Origin: JAZDJJ01 sp043804035
GTDB lineage: Bacteria > Bacteroidota > Bacteroidia > Palsa-948
NCBI GenBank assembly: GCA_043804035.1
Contig: JAZDJJ010000094.1
Location: forward strand, 1-11,438
Reading direction: 5' to 3'
DNA length: 11,438 nucleotides
Positions 1 to 6,976 of the stretch are shown piece after piece; within the stretch, counting starts at the first letter, position 1; each line of letters begins with the position of its first letter. A program made the position numbers and the translations under genes. Under the pieces are notes generated by a model. It had not been told where the DNA came from, searched no databases, and saw only the letters and a list, made by a program, of their open reading frames with translations.

Positions 1-140
1 CGGTTCCAAAAATTGATTTCGTCATTGCGACTGCGAGGCACGAAGCAGGAAGCAATCTCTATTTCTACATAAAAAAACAGATTGCTTCAGTCGTTCCTCC
101 TTCGCAATGACGTTTATTTGTATTTTTAGAACTGCCCTTA
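1..140. repeat. Palindromic repeat element A (left end cut by the window edge)
   Basis: The element begins at the window edge with CGGTTCCAAAAATTGATTT and ends at about 120-139 with TATTTTTAGAACTGCCCTT, whose reverse complement resembles the left end, so the two ends are imperfect terminal inverted repeats. Inside are two arms of a GTCATTGCGA...GAAGCAATCT repeat, at 20-58 and in inverted orientation at 79-112, separated by about 20 AT-rich bases. The whole can form a long cruciform or hairpin. The left end matches the right end of the element at 7717-7876, and the right end matches the left end of the element at 8788-9158. No open reading frame is contained. The core type resembles palindromic repeats I know from many bacterial genomes. 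The shared ends are seen directly; mobility is inferred. Confidence 0.75.
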
Positions 141-304
141 AATACGAGTTGATGTTGATAACATAATCCCCTTTGAAAAGATAAAGTTTCCCGAACATAT
201 CTTAAAATTCTTTATCTGATTGTGTTGTTCCATCTTCTATATGTACTGTTTGTCCGGTTTCTTTATCAATTCAAATTTTACACTGCCCAATTTCTAATAA
301 TCAA

Positions 305-324
305 TAGTTCGGCAAGCTCACTAC
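305..324. repeat. Possible short dispersed repeat overlapping a stop codon
   Basis: TAGTTCGGCAAGCTCACTAC resembles a short intergenic repeat that I recall from Bacteroidetes genomes (GTGAGCTTGCCGAAC type). There is only one copy in this window, so the assignment rests on memory. On the minus strand it supplies the TAG stop of the acyl-CoA synthetase gene at 321-323. Apart from this and an 8-bp inverted repeat (AGATAAAG at 179-186, CTTTATCT at 210-217), the stretch 141-320 shows nothing recognisable. Confidence 0.3.
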
Positions 325-2381
325 AAGTAATCTATTTTTATTCTTGCATCAACAGCGACAACCGTATTTTTTTTACCAATCAATGGATTGATATCCATTT
401 CCGATATTTCGGGAGCAACGATAACAAGAGCGGAAAGTCGCACTATAATATCTGCAAAAAGTTCTTCATTCACGCTTTCTTGTCCGCGAATACCTTTAAT
501 GATATCATACCCTTTCAGAGAACGAATCATTTGCAGGGCTTCTTCATAAGACAATGGAGCAATGTCAGAACTTACATCTTTCAGCACTTCTACAAATATT
601 CCACCTAATCCACAAAGAATCAGATGCCCGAATTTTTCTTCTCTTTTAGCACCAGCAAATAATTCCACTCCGCTAATCATCTCTTGTAATAAAATAGCAG
701 TAGTATCTTTTATTTTAATCATTCGCTGAAATTCTTTTTTAACCATATCAGCATCTTTGATATAAAGCGATACTCCACCAATGTCTGATTTATGAATAGG
801 TCCCACTACTTTCATCACAACAGGATAATTTAATTTATCAGCAACTTTAACGGCTTCTTCTACGGTATTAACAACAAATTCTTTCGCACGCGAAATTCCT
901 GCAGCATCAAAAAGTCCTTGAACATCTTTTGGCAACAAATAACCGTTGCTTGCTTTATCAATGATGCTACGGATTTTGTTCGTATCTATAATAGGTATTT
1001 TATTTTCTTTGACAGAAGGTTTTATTGTATTGAAAACTTTTGTCAGTCCATTTCCTAACAATACTTCATCGGGAAAATTGATATGCCCTTTAGATAAAAA
1101 AAATTCTATCTCTTTACTTGCATTGATAACACTCGGCAGTACGGGAAAAATTGGTTTCTTACATGTTTTTATTTTTTCATGCAGAACATTGTAGGCATCA
1201 TATACTTCAGATAGTCCGGGGCTTCCGAAGATAACTATCATTCCTTGTATATCGGGAACATCATTTTCGCAGAAGTCAATAATTTTACCTAATTGTTCTG
1301 CTGTGCCGGTAGCGAGAAAGTCAATAGGATTGGCAACAGAAGAACCATGAAACAACTGTGTAAGTAATTCTTTGGCTTTGGGATTTTCTATTTGCGGAAC
1401 TTTCATATTTCCATTAGATAATGTATCTGTCAGCATCACAGCGGGACCTCCTGCGTGAGTGATAACAGCGATATTTTTTCCCACAAGTTCTTTATACATA
1501 AAAATAGATGCGACAGTTGTTAATTCCTCTCTGCTATAACAACGGACAATACCTGCTTTGCGAAAGAGAGCATCAACAGCAACATCAGAAGAAGCGAGAG
1601 CACCAGTATGTGAGGAGGCAGCACGACTACCCGCTTCCGATGAACCTGCTTTGATAGCGGCAATACGACATCCTTTATGAATGAGCGATACTGCGTGTTT
1701 CAACAATAATGCGGGCTTGATAATATTTTCTACATACAATAATTTTACTCGCGAACTTTTATCGGCATCAAAACTTTCATCCATATATTTAAGAACTTCC
1801 TCCACTCCTACCTGTGCGCTATTGCCTACTGAATAAACACTTGCGAATGTCAATCCTTTTGGAATACCCGCTTCCATAATAAATACTGCCGTTGCCCCTG
1901 AACCGGAAATAAAATCACAGCCCTTCGGATTAAGTTTAGGAATAGGTGTCGTAAATACACCGCTATAATTAGAATTGAGAAAGCCAATACAATTAGGACC
2001 GATAAGACATCCATTAACGCTGGTGATAATTTCAACAATTTGTTCTTCGCACCTGCGACCATCTTCGCTTTCTTCACTGAAACCAGCAGAGAGAATAATA
2101 AAAGCACGTGTATTTTTTTCTCGTGCAAGTATTTCAACCGTTTCAACGCAAAACTTTGCTGCAATAGCAATTATAGCAAGGTCTATTTCCGGTAATTCTG
2201 CAACGTTCGTAAAACTTTGTATGCCTTGTACTTCGTTTTCTTTAGGATTTACTACGTATAGTTTTTTTTTGTACGAACTGTCAATAATGTTTTTCAGAAC
2301 CTTGCCACCCGTCTTTGCAATATCGTTGGAGCCACCCACGACTACTATGGATGCAGGATTTAATAATTGTTGATTTATCAT
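321..2381 (-). CDS. Acyl-CoA synthetase (ADP-forming), fused alpha and beta subunits (acetate-CoA ligase family)
   Basis: A 686-residue protein of the NDP-forming acyl-CoA synthetase family, which interconverts acyl-CoA + ADP + phosphate with free acid + ATP + CoA in the cytoplasm. Domains in order: CoA-binding Rossmann domain (about 5-130, with VVVGGSND at 13-20 and GPNCIGF at 128-134); succinyl-CoA-ligase-like domains (about 150-450) with the phospho-histidine loop SSHTGALASSD, putative catalytic His258, and Glu218 in LLYVENI; and a C-terminal ATP-grasp domain (about 470-686) with VVMKV around Lys524, HKSDIGGV at 530-537, GLGGIFVE at 591-598 and EMDINPL at 661-667. His530 probably corresponds to the second phospho-His of the beta subunit. 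The alpha-beta order and length match single-chain family members. Substrate (acetate, propionate, branched or aryl acids) cannot be told. The gene stands alone between repeat elements; no promoter is clear upstream of its ATG. Confidence 0.9.
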   Translation of the reverse strand: MINQQLLNPASIVVVGGSNDIAKTGGKVLKNIIDSSYKKKLYVVNPKENEVQGIQSFTNVAELPEIDLAIIAIAAKFCVETVEILAREKNTRAFIILSAGFSEESEDGRRCEEQIVEIITSVNGCLIGPNCIGFLNSNYSGVFTTPIPKLNPKGCDFISGSGATAVFIMEAGIPKGLTFASVYSVGNSAQVGVEEVLKYMDESFDADKSSRVKLLYVENIIKPALLLKHAVSLIHKGCRIAAIKAGSSEAGSRAASSHTGALASSDVAVDALFRKAGIVRCYSREELTTVASIFMYKELVGKNIAVITHAGGPAVMLTDTLSNGNMKVPQIENPKAKELLTQLFHGSSVANPIDFLATGTAEQLGKIIDFCENDVPDIQGMIVIFGSPGLSEVYDAYNVLHEKIKTCKKPIFPVLPSVINASKEIEFFLSKGHINFPDEVLLGNGLTKVFNTIKPSVKENKIPIIDTNKIRSIIDKASNGYLLPKDVQGLFDAAGISRAKEFVVNTVEEAVKVADKLNYPVVMKVVGPIHKSDIGGVSLYIKDADMVKKEFQRMIKIKDTTAILLQEMISGVELFAGAKREEKFGHLILCGLGGIFVEVLKDVSSDIAPLSYEEALQMIRSLKGYDIIKGIRGQESVNEELFADIIVRLSALVIVAPEISEMDINPLIGKKNTVVAVDARIKIDYL

Positions 2382-2448
2382 AAGGGTTATTTAAGTTTCC
2401 TAAATTCAAATTGCGAATGTAAATTTTGTTCAGACAAATTTTAGAGAT

Positions 2449-2594
2449 AAAATTTCGGTATTGTTAAATGTATAGGGATTGCTTCCCATTTCGTTCCTCA
2501 TGGTTCGCAATGACACTCAATTTAAACGTCATTGCGAGGGAGGAACGACCGAAGCAATCTAAAAATCTATACCAAATTAACAATGCCAAAATTT
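2449..2594. repeat. Palindromic repeat element B
   Basis: This element fills most of the 2382-2663 gap. Outer arms at 2449-2474 and 2567-2594 are imperfect inverted repeats sharing AAATTT-GG-ATTGTTAA and a TATAG end. Inner arms at 2477-2514 (ATTGCTTCCC...GCAATGAC) and 2528-2560 (GTCATTGCGAGGGAGGAACG...) are the same core repeat as in element A. The two halves surround a short spacer (2515-2527), so the whole folds into one long hairpin on either strand. It lies between the start of the acyl-CoA synthetase gene and the end of the kdsC-like gene, both on the minus strand. No coding potential is seen. Confidence 0.75.
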
Positions 2595-2663
2595 CTATTG
2601 GAAAATAAAACCCACAACCTTCTCTCCAAAATAAAATTTAATTGTGTTGCACTTTGAATTCAC

Positions 2664-3137
2664 CTATTCTATAAGTAAATATTTATTCACAAATTCTCTC
2701 ACACATCCTTCGCCTCCTTTTTTTTCCAGTACTACATCTACTATTTCTTTTATTTTTTCTACAGCATCTTTTGGGCAAGCAGAAAAACCAATGGCAGAAA
2801 TAATTTTCAAATCATTCACATCATCACCAATGTAAGCAACTTCCTTTAAATCAATTTTCAGTTTTGCACACCACTTGCTTAGCACTAAAAGTTTTTCATC
2901 CTCACCTGCATACACATATTTCACTCCAAGCATTTTGGCACGTGCGTTCAAAAGTTTTTTACTTTTTCCGGCACTGATGAATCCGACTGTAATTCCTGAT
3001 TTCATTGCCTGCATTATTCCTGCTCCGTCCTTAACATTGAACTTTTTAAAAATATCTCCCTTTTCTGTGAGATAAACTCCTCCATCGGTGAGCACTCCAT
3101 CAATGTCAAGAGCGAGAAATTTTATTTTATTTTTCAT
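2664..3137 (-). CDS. kdsC: KdsC-type HAD phosphatase (KDO-8-phosphate phosphatase)
   Basis: A 157-residue HAD-superfamily phosphatase without cap domain. It most likely removes phosphate from 3-deoxy-D-manno-octulosonate 8-phosphate in the cytoplasm to give KDO for lipopolysaccharide. Motif I is DIDGVLTDGG with nucleophile Asp11 and acid/base Asp13. Motif II is FISAGKS (Ser56 region), Lys82 fits motif III, and motif IV is YIGDDVND with Asp105/Asp106. The C-terminal GGEGCVREFVNKYLL matches the KdsC tail that reaches into the neighbouring subunit of the tetramer. The ATG at 3137 is chosen; a TTG two codons upstream is possible but less likely. The gene is divergent from atpG. Related C0-type HAD phosphatases with other substrates exist, and no kdsA, kdsB or kdsD neighbour confirms the role. 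Confidence 0.88.
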   Translation of the reverse strand: MKNKIKFLALDIDGVLTDGGVYLTEKGDIFKKFNVKDGAGIMQAMKSGITVGFISAGKSKKLLNARAKMLGVKYVYAGEDEKLLVLSKWCAKLKIDLKEVAYIGDDVNDLKIISAIGFSACPKDAVEKIKEIVDVVLEKKGGEGCVREFVNKYLLIE

Positions 3138-3165
3138 AAACAATACGAATTATAAAAATGAAAAA

Positions 3166-3173
3166 CAAAGTTA
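3166..3173 (-). promoter_or_regulatory. Putative -7 element for kdsC
   Basis: On the minus strand this reads TAACTTTG, an exact match to the Bacteroidetes TAnnTTTG element, and lies 28 bases before the ATG at 3137. No good TTTG -33 box is seen at the usual spacing, so this is a position-supported guess. Confidence 0.35.
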
Positions 3174-3252
3174 GTTTTTTTTAAGAGAAATATTATCTAT
3201 GAGCACATTAGTATTTTATACATTTAGTATATTTACCTGTAAAAAAATATTT

Positions 3253-4161
3253 ATGCCTAATTTAAAAGAAGTTCGGGTAAGGATACAATCCACCATTTCT
3301 ACACAGCAGATCACAAGTGTTATGAAGATGGTGTCGGCTTCCAAACTACGCAAAGCACAGGATGTGATTTTGCGAATGCGTCTATATTCCGGCAAACTAA
3401 AAGAAATTATGGACAACGTTATATCTTCATTGGAAGCATCGGTCGGTGGTGATTTCACAAAAGAGAGACCGGCAAAAAATATTTTATTTGTTGTGATAAC
3501 ATCTAACCGTGGACTTTGCGGTGCCTTTAATACAAATCTCCTCCGTCTTGCTATGCGAATCATTAATGAAAAATATTCTGAACAAAAACGAAACAACAAT
3601 TTGCAAATATTATGTATAGGGAAAAAAGGACAGGATTTTTTCCGGAAGAACGGCTACAAAATATTTTCATCACACAATCAATTGTTCAATAATCTGAATT
3701 ATGAAAGCGCATCAGAAATTGCAGAAACTATTATGAAAGAATTTCTTGCCAAAAATTTTGATCGTGTAGAATTATTTTACAATCAGTTTAAGAATGCGGC
3801 TTCTCAGATTCTTGCTAATGAACAATTTTTGCCTGTTGTGTATTCCTCCATTCAACCGGAAAAAACAATGCATATAAAATCGTCTGTCAAAAAAATTCAC
3901 AGTAATTATATTTACGATCCTAATCAGGAAAAAATTGTAAAAGAGATAATTCCACGCACATTGAAAATACAATTATATAAATCTCTCCTTGATTCTCACG
4001 CTGCTGAACACGGTGCACGAATGACAGCCATGCACAAAGCAACAGATAATGCTAATGAAATTCTTCGCGACCTGCGGCTCTCTTACAATAAAACCCGTCA
4101 GGCAATTATCACAAAAGAAATTCTGGAAATAGTTGGTGGAGCAGAAGCATTGAAGAACTAA
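3253..4161 (+). CDS. atpG: F1Fo ATP synthase gamma subunit
   Basis: A 302-residue gamma subunit, the central rotating shaft of F1 that couples proton or sodium flow to ATP synthesis at the inner membrane. The N-terminal helix carries RIQSTISTQQITSVMKMVSASK (split by family-conserved KMVSASK). The middle has the Rossmann-like motif VVITSNRGLCGAFNTNL. The C-terminal helix carries HAAEHGARMTAMHKATDNA followed by YNKTRQAIITKEILEIVGGAEAL. The start is set at the ATG at 3253 because MPNLKEVRVRI is the usual family N-terminus; an upstream in-frame ATG at 3199 would add 18 hydrophobic residues unlike the family. The segment around residues 205-240 is longer than in E. coli, as is common in Bacteroidetes. 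Normally the gene follows atpA; here it stands alone, divergent from kdsC and convergent with the TonB-like gene. Confidence 0.96.
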   Translation: MPNLKEVRVRIQSTISTQQITSVMKMVSASKLRKAQDVILRMRLYSGKLKEIMDNVISSLEASVGGDFTKERPAKNILFVVITSNRGLCGAFNTNLLRLAMRIINEKYSEQKRNNNLQILCIGKKGQDFFRKNGYKIFSSHNQLFNNLNYESASEIAETIMKEFLAKNFDRVELFYNQFKNAASQILANEQFLPVVYSSIQPEKTMHIKSSVKKIHSNYIYDPNQEKIVKEIIPRTLKIQLYKSLLDSHAAEHGARMTAMHKATDNANEILRDLRLSYNKTRQAIITKEILEIVGGAEALKN

Positions 4162-4164
4162 TAT

Positions 4165-4215
4165 GTAAAATGGAGCAGATATAAATTTCTATTTATCATC
4201 TATCATTTTACTTTT
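4165..4215. terminator. Hairpin between convergent genes, probable terminator of atpG
   Basis: Outer arms GTAAAATG (4165-4172) and CATTTTAC (4204-4211) pair perfectly. After a small internal loop, AGATATAAAT (4177-4186) pairs with ATTTATCATCT (4191-4201) with one bulged C, leaving a TTCT loop. TTTT follows the stem on the plus strand at 4212-4215, right after the atpG stop at 4161. On the minus strand the U-run is weaker, so it serves atpG best and may also act for the TonB-like gene, whose coding region ends at 4216. Confidence 0.5.
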
Positions 4216-4644
4216 CTAATGCGCCCTTATCGGAAAATCCATCATCAAATTCATTCGTACTTTAATTCCCATTTGAATGGCAGGAGCAAATTTTAATTTT
4301 TGTACCAGATTTTTTACTTCTTCACCAACACCATAACCAACATCGCTGATGATTTTTATGTTAGTTACAGAACTATCCGGCACCACATCAAAACTCAATG
4401 TTACATTTCCTTCTATAAAATTTTTCTTCGCTTCTTCAGAATATTTTACATTGTACATAATATATGTATACAATGACTGCTCACCGCTAGGATAAAATGG
4501 TTCCTGATTGGTGGTTACTTGCATGTTTTGTTTATCTGGTTTTTCCTGAGCAACGACTTCATGCCAATATCCTTTCAAAAAGAAAGAAGAAAATGTGCAA
4601 AATAAAATTTGCAATACAAAGTACTTTGTAATAATGTTTTTCAT
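4216..4644 (-). CDS. Small secreted TonB C-terminal domain-like protein
   Basis: A 142-residue protein with an N-terminal hydrophobic stretch (about residues 8-24) that looks like a signal peptide or anchor, then a TonB_C-type domain (about 48-142). Supporting features are the opening PSGEQSLYTYIMYNVKYSEEAKK, typical of Bacteroidetes TonB-like domains, then EGNVTLSFDVVPDSSVTNIKII, then KLKFAPAIQMGIKVRMNLMMDFPI. True TonB proteins carry a long proline-rich linker and act with ExbB/ExbD; this one has no such linker, so energy transduction is doubtful and a periplasmic binding or assembly role is as likely. Its ATG overlaps the purN stop by four bases (ATGA), implying translational coupling. A hydrophobic charge-poor start (MKNIITKYF) is consistent with export. 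Confidence 0.72.
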   Translation of the reverse strand: MKNIITKYFVLQILFCTFSSFFLKGYWHEVVAQEKPDKQNMQVTTNQEPFYPSGEQSLYTYIMYNVKYSEEAKKNFIEGNVTLSFDVVPDSSVTNIKIISDVGYGVGEEVKNLVQKLKFAPAIQMGIKVRMNLMMDFPIRAH

Positions 4645-5198
4645 AATAATTGTTCTATAATTTTTGGATAGTATTCATATTCCATTGCATGCACTTTTGT
4701 TGATAATGATTCCGGAGTATCATCTGTAGATACTTCACATTTTTTTTGAAAAATTATTTTTCCTTCATCGTATTTTTCATTCACATAATGAATTGTGATA
4801 CCACTTTCTTTTTCTTTGGCAGCAATCACAGCATTGTGCACATTCATTCCGTACATTCCCTTTCCTCCGTATTTTGGCAACAAGGCAGGATGGATGTTTA
4901 TAATTTTATCAGGGAAAGCCGACAAAATATTTTCGGGAACTTTCCACATAAATCCTGCAAGGACAATAAGATTAATTTTTTCAGATAATAATTTTTGTAA
5001 AATCACATCACTATAATAAAACTGTTTGTGATTGAAAAGTAAAAGATGAGTGTTGGTTCGTGCAGCACGATTCAATACTCCGGCTTGTGAATTATTGCAA
5101 GCAATCATATTTATCGTAATACAACTATTTTTAAAATAATCTATCAGCCGTTGAGCATTAGTTCCTTCTCCCGAAGCAAAAATGGCTATCTGTTTCAT
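4641..5198 (-). CDS. purN: Phosphoribosylglycinamide formyltransferase (GAR transformylase)
   Basis: A 185-residue cytoplasmic enzyme of de novo purine synthesis that moves a formyl group from 10-formyltetrahydrofolate to glycinamide ribonucleotide. The phosphate-binding start IAIFASGEGTNAQRL (residues 4-18), LIVLAGFMWKVP (77-88) and NIHPALLPKYGGKGMYG (101-117) match the family. The catalytic triad is visible as Asn101, His103 and Asp144 (YDEGKII), at nearly the same positions as in the E. coli enzyme. The protein is shorter than E. coli PurN because it lacks the C-terminal extension, which is common in Bacteroidetes. No other pur gene is present. It is the first gene of a two-gene unit with the TonB-like protein and is transcribed divergently from acpP. 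Confidence 0.94.
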   Translation of the reverse strand: MKQIAIFASGEGTNAQRLIDYFKNSCITINMIACNNSQAGVLNRAARTNTHLLLFNHKQFYYSDVILQKLLSEKINLIVLAGFMWKVPENILSAFPDKIINIHPALLPKYGGKGMYGMNVHNAVIAAKEKESGITIHYVNEKYDEGKIIFQKKCEVSTDDTPESLSTKVHAMEYEYYPKIIEQLL

Positions 5199-5217
5199 TC
5201 TTAATTTAATAACTTTC

Positions 5218-5225
5218 CAAAGATA
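5218..5225 (-). promoter_or_regulatory. Putative -7 element for purN
   Basis: The minus strand reads TATCTTTG, an exact TAnnTTTG match, ending 19 bases before the purN ATG. The expected TTTG -33 box is not evident at the usual distance, so confidence is limited. Confidence 0.42.
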
Positions 5226-5259
5226 TACGAATTAATTTTAAGTAAGCGAATAATTTTTT

Positions 5260-5289
5260 TTTGCCATTAGACAAGAACTAATATCTTTG
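5260..5289 (+). promoter_or_regulatory. Bacteroidetes-type promoter of acpP-fabF
   Basis: TTTG at 5260-5263 and TATCTTTG at 5282-5289 are separated by 18 bases, fitting the known Bacteroidetes housekeeping promoter (TTTG, about 19 bases, TAnnTTTG). The transcript would begin near 5295, giving a leader of about 50 bases before acpP. Confidence 0.75.
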
Positions 5290-5306
5290 CATTTGAAAAC
5301 TCACTT

Positions 5307-5324
5307 CCGATATTTATTTATCGG
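5307..5324 (+). promoter_or_regulatory. Hairpin in the acpP leader
   Basis: CCGATA (5307-5312) and TATCGG (5319-5324) form a perfect 6-bp stem with loop TTTATT; two flanking T-G pairs can extend it to 8 bp in RNA. It lies in the predicted 5' leader, ending about 20 bases before the acpP ATG. It could affect translation or stability, or be a remnant of a repeat. Confidence 0.4.
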
Positions 5325-5344
5325 GGTCTAATAATTCTAAAAAC

Positions 5345-5593
5345 ATGGCAACAAAAGAAGCAAACGTAGAAGAAAAAGTAAAAGCTATCATCGCTGACAA
5401 ACTCGGCGTTGATGTAAAAGAAATTACTCCACAAGCAAGTTTCACAACTGACTTGGGTGCTGATTCTTTGGACACAGTAGAACTCATTATGGAGTTTGAA
5501 AGAGAATTCAACATTGCGATACCTGATAACCAAGCCGAAAAAATAAGTACTGTTGGCGAAACCATTGAGTACATTAAAAACAACATCAAGTAA
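5345..5593 (+). CDS. acpP: Acyl carrier protein
   Basis: An 82-residue acidic carrier protein that holds growing fatty acyl chains on a phosphopantetheine arm during type II fatty-acid synthesis in the cytoplasm. The attachment site is Ser41 within TDLGADSLDTVELIME, followed by the recognition helix EFEREFNIAIPDNQAEKISTVG and the final helix ETIEYIKNNI. Length and motifs are standard. It is preceded by the best promoter in the window and followed, after 111 bases containing a long hairpin, by fabF, the classic acpP-fabF order. The abundance of ACP relative to FabF in cells makes the hairpin between them a plausible site of differential expression. Confidence 0.97.
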   Translation: MATKEANVEEKVKAIIADKLGVDVKEITPQASFTTDLGADSLDTVELIMEFEREFNIAIPDNQAEKISTVGETIEYIKNNIK

Positions 5594-5628
5594 TCTCTTC
5601 CTCTTCGGTAGGTCGGGAAATAAAATTT

Positions 5629-5688
5629 ATATTGTAAGGATATAAGGGAAATGGAAATAAAACATTCTCTCTTATATTCTTATGATAT
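5629..5688 (+). promoter_or_regulatory. 21-bp RNA hairpin between acpP and fabF
   Basis: Bases 5629-5649 can pair with 5668-5688 over 21 continuous positions, 17 Watson-Crick and four G-U, leaving an 18-base loop (5650-5667). All four non-canonical pairs are G-U in plus-strand RNA but would be A-C mismatches in minus-strand RNA, so the structure fits the acpP-fabF transcript. It ends 16 bases before the fabF ATG. No U-tract follows, so a simple terminator is unlikely. An mRNA-stabilising 3' end for acpP, a processing site, or control of fabF start access are possible roles. Confidence 0.55.
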
Positions 5689-5704
5689 TCTAAAGAAGTA
5701 AAGT

Positions 5705-6961
5705 ATGAAAACAAGAAGAGTTGTTGTAACCGGACTTGGAATACTTACGCCAGTTGGTAATTCTGTTTCTGATTTCTGGAATGCCATAATTTCCGGGACA
5801 AGCGGAGCAGCAAGTATTACTCGTTTTGATGCATCCAAATTTAAAACACAGTTTGCTTGTGAGATTAAGAATTTTAAAATAGAAGATCATCTTGACCGCA
5901 AAGAAGCTCGTAAGATGGATGCTTTTTCCCAATACGCAATGGTAACAGCACATCAGGCATTTTTGGATTCAGGAATTGATATTACGAAAGTTGATCTAGA
6001 CAAATGTGGAGTCATTTTTGGTTCCGGTATTGGAGGATTAGATACATTCATGGTGGAAATAAGTGCTTTTGCAAAAGGCAATGGTACGCCAAGGTTTAAT
6101 CCATTTTTTATTCCCAAAGCCATTCCAGATATTGCGCCAGGACATATTTCTATTCGTTACGGATTCCGCGGAGTGAATTTTACTATTGCTTCTGCTTGTG
6201 CTTCTTCAACGCATGCTATGATAGATGCAGCAAATTATATTCGTCTTAATCATGCCGATATTATTATTGCCGGTGGTTCTGAAGCAGCAGTAAACGAAGC
6301 AGGTATTGGCGGATTTAATGCCATGCATGCACTCTCTGTACGAAATGATTCTCCTCAAACAGCATCACGTCCTTTTGATAAAGACCGTGATGGCTTTGTG
6401 CTTGGAGAAGGAAGCGGATCAATTATTTTAGAGGAGATGGAACATGCATTGGCTCGCGGAGCAAAAATTTATGCTGAATTTGCCGGCGGAGGAATGAGTG
6501 CTGATGCTCATCATATTACTGCTCCACATTCCGAAGGATTAGGTGCAATCAATGTAATGCGAAATGCTTTGCGCGACGGAATTATGAAGCCCGAAGAAAT
6601 TGATTATATTAATGTTCACGGAACTTCTACACCGCTTGGCGATATATCAGAATCAAAAGCCATCCTAAATGTTTTTGGCGAACATGCTGATAATGTTAAT
6701 ATTAGTTCTACAAAATCAATGACAGGACATTTACTGGGTGCTGCCGGTGTTACAGAAGCCATTGCTTGCATCCTTGCTATGAATAATAATTGTATTCCTC
6801 CCACCATCAATCATTTCACAAATGATCCCGAGTTTGACATCCGCCTTAATTTTACTTTTAATAAAGCGCAACATCGCACTGTAAATGTTGTGATGAGTAA
6901 TACTTTTGGCTTCGGAGGACATAATGCTTCAGTGATATTTAAAAAGTTTGAAGGAAAATAA
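5705..6961 (+). CDS. fabF: Beta-ketoacyl-ACP synthase II
   Basis: A 418-residue thiolase-fold condensing enzyme that elongates acyl-ACP with malonyl-ACP in fatty-acid synthesis. The N-terminus RRVVVTGLGILTPVGNS is typical. Catalytic residues are visible as Cys165 in IASACASSTHAM, His305 in NVHGTSTPLGD, Lys337 in SSTKSMTGHLLGAAG and His342 in the same loop, close to E. coli numbering (163, 303, 335, 340). The C-terminal SNTFGFGGHNASVIFKK contains the gating Phe region. Length is full and no defect is seen. It follows acpP in the same orientation and very likely shares its transcript. In many Bacteroidetes rnc comes next; here rpe lies convergent only 15 bases downstream instead. Confidence 0.97.
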   Translation: MKTRRVVVTGLGILTPVGNSVSDFWNAIISGTSGAASITRFDASKFKTQFACEIKNFKIEDHLDRKEARKMDAFSQYAMVTAHQAFLDSGIDITKVDLDKCGVIFGSGIGGLDTFMVEISAFAKGNGTPRFNPFFIPKAIPDIAPGHISIRYGFRGVNFTIASACASSTHAMIDAANYIRLNHADIIIAGGSEAAVNEAGIGGFNAMHALSVRNDSPQTASRPFDKDRDGFVLGEGSGSIILEEMEHALARGAKIYAEFAGGGMSADAHHITAPHSEGLGAINVMRNALRDGIMKPEEIDYINVHGTSTPLGDISESKAILNVFGEHADNVNISSTKSMTGHLLGAAGVTEAIACILAMNNNCIPPTINHFTNDPEFDIRLNFTFNKAQHRTVNVVMSNTFGFGGHNASVIFKKFEGK

Positions 6962-6976
6962 ATTTTGCGAAATTTC

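Noticed and set aside
222..608. Plus-strand open frame of 128 residues
   Set aside because: It runs opposite the end of the acyl-CoA synthetase gene, has no recognisable family features, and is explained as a shadow frame.
3138..3143. TTG start of kdsC two codons upstream
   Set aside because: The ATG at 3137 is the stronger start codon and gives the family-like N-terminus.
3199..3252. Upstream start of atpG adding 18 residues
   Set aside because: The added residues are hydrophobic and unlike gamma subunits, whose N-terminus matches the ATG at 3253.
6960..6975. AAATTT-TGCG-AAATTT hairpin between fabF and rpe as a terminator
   Set aside because: The stem has only six A-T pairs, partly overlaps the fabF stop, and has no clear U-run; chance is likely in AT-rich DNA.
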